A stretch of DNA of 64,000 nt, from positions 3,782,001-3,846,000 of the forward strand of contig NZ_CP092365.1 in NCBI RefSeq assembly GCF_022370835.2. Direction: 5' to 3'. The position numbers and the translations under genes are program-made. The notes below the pieces were generated by a model. That model saw only the letters and a program-made list of their open reading frames with translations. It ran no database searches and was not told the DNA's origin. The stretch is from Mycolicibacillus parakoreensis. Its GTDB lineage: Bacteria > Actinomycetota > Actinomycetes > Mycobacteriales > Mycobacteriaceae. Below are positions 63,754 to 64,000 of the stretch, piece after piece. Numbering within the stretch: position 1 is the stretch's first letter; the number at the start of each line of letters is the position of its first letter.

Positions 63754-64000
63754 TCAGACGCCGCGACGCACCGCGTGCCAGTCGCGCTGGGCGGGCAGGC
63801 GCCGCAGCATCCGGTCGAGGGCGGCCACCGTGGCGGTGGGGGTGCCCGGGGCGATGACCACCCAGCGGTGCCCGGGGGCGAACACCTGCTCGACGAGCAG
63901 CCGTCCGGCCCCGGTGTCGATGAGCGTGACCGCTCCGGGATCGATGTGGCCGCCGGGTGCGACCCCGGCGGCGCCGGATTGCAGCGCCACGATCGCGGCC
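63754..64000 (-). CDS. espG2: EspG chaperone, C-terminal fragment (ESX-2 type)
   Basis: The last 82 residues of a gene running off the right edge. They show an AIVALQSGAAGVAPGG start of the visible part, RLLVEQVFAPGHRWVVIAPGTPTATVAALDRMLRRL and a short end. The two-strand-helix pattern and its place directly before the MinD-like gene fit EspG2, the cytosolic chaperone of PE-PPE proteins. Identity rests on synteny more than on sequence. Confidence 0.7.
   Translation of the reverse strand, partial: AAIVALQSGAAGVAPGGHIDPGAVTLIDTGAGRLLVEQVFAPGHRWVVIAPGTPTATVAALDRMLRRLPAQRDWHAVRRGV

Noticed and set aside
43455..64000. Recent horizontal acquisition of the ESX-mce block
   Set aside because: Base composition looks like the rest of the window; no tRNA, integrase or direct repeats were found at the border.

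Overview
The window is a very GC-rich chromosome segment from a mycobacterium. The evidence is an antigen 85 (fbpC) gene, an mce operon, PPE and type VII secretion (ESX) genes, F420/LLM oxidoreductases and a 13E12-type HNH protein. Gene order from about 1 to 43.5 kb follows the M. tuberculosis Rv0125-Rv0158 block in inverted orientation (from memory of the H37Rv map), with insertions and losses. The species cannot be read from the sequence. No tRNA, rRNA, CRISPR array, insertion sequence or prophage was seen.

1-7.4 kb: the start of an SDR gene behind a TetR regulator, a 40-aa gene, the three-gene transhydrogenase operon pntAA-pntAB-pntB, two acyl-CoA dehydrogenases and the phosphatase ptpB. 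7.4-10.1 kb: a repeat-rich spacer, a secreted PE-PPE-domain serine hydrolase without a PE domain, and an Rv0148-like SDR. 10.3-14.9 kb: a truncated haemoglobin, two SAM-dependent methyltransferases, three TetR regulators and a 42-aa membrane protein. 14.9-19.4 kb: a DNA glycosylase, SnoaL, DUF427, epimerase and SRPBCC genes, and msrA. 19.4-27 kb: a CYP138-like P450 with a divergent TetR, an LLM/SRPBCC pair, and a desaturase plus ferredoxin-reductase operon divergent from a FabR/DesT-like repressor. 27-37 kb: an alcohol dehydrogenase, a DUF4185 protein, an SDR/LLM/SnoaL/GNAT cluster, a double-DivIVA mini-protein, an HNH/DUF222 protein under an SOS-box-like site, and a MaoC/thioesterase/CoA-transferase set. 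37-43.5 kb: fbpC with an intrinsic terminator, a quinone-oxidoreductase-like gene, mak, treS and the secreted protease pepA.

43.6-64 kb: a HugZ-like flavin/DUF2470 protein and a secreted protein. Then, all on the minus strand and read from the right edge, comes the distal half of an ESX-2-type locus (espG end, MinD/EspI-like ATPase, eccD, mycP, eccE, eccA). It is followed by a lone PPE4/PPE37-type PPE gene, then a complete compact mce operon (yrbEA, yrbEB, mceA-F) with three accessory exported or membrane proteins.

The most interesting signal is regulatory. A near-consensus IdeR/DtxR iron box covers the predicted -10 element in front of the PPE gene, and a weaker one precedes yrbEA. Together they suggest an iron-repressed PPE plus mce module joined to an ESX-2 system. 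Other regulatory findings are a DesT-like operator pair, an SOS-like box over the HNH start codon, a 27-bp perfect inverted repeat, several TetR palindromes and many probable leaderless starts (a -10 hexamer about 6 nt before ATG/GTG).
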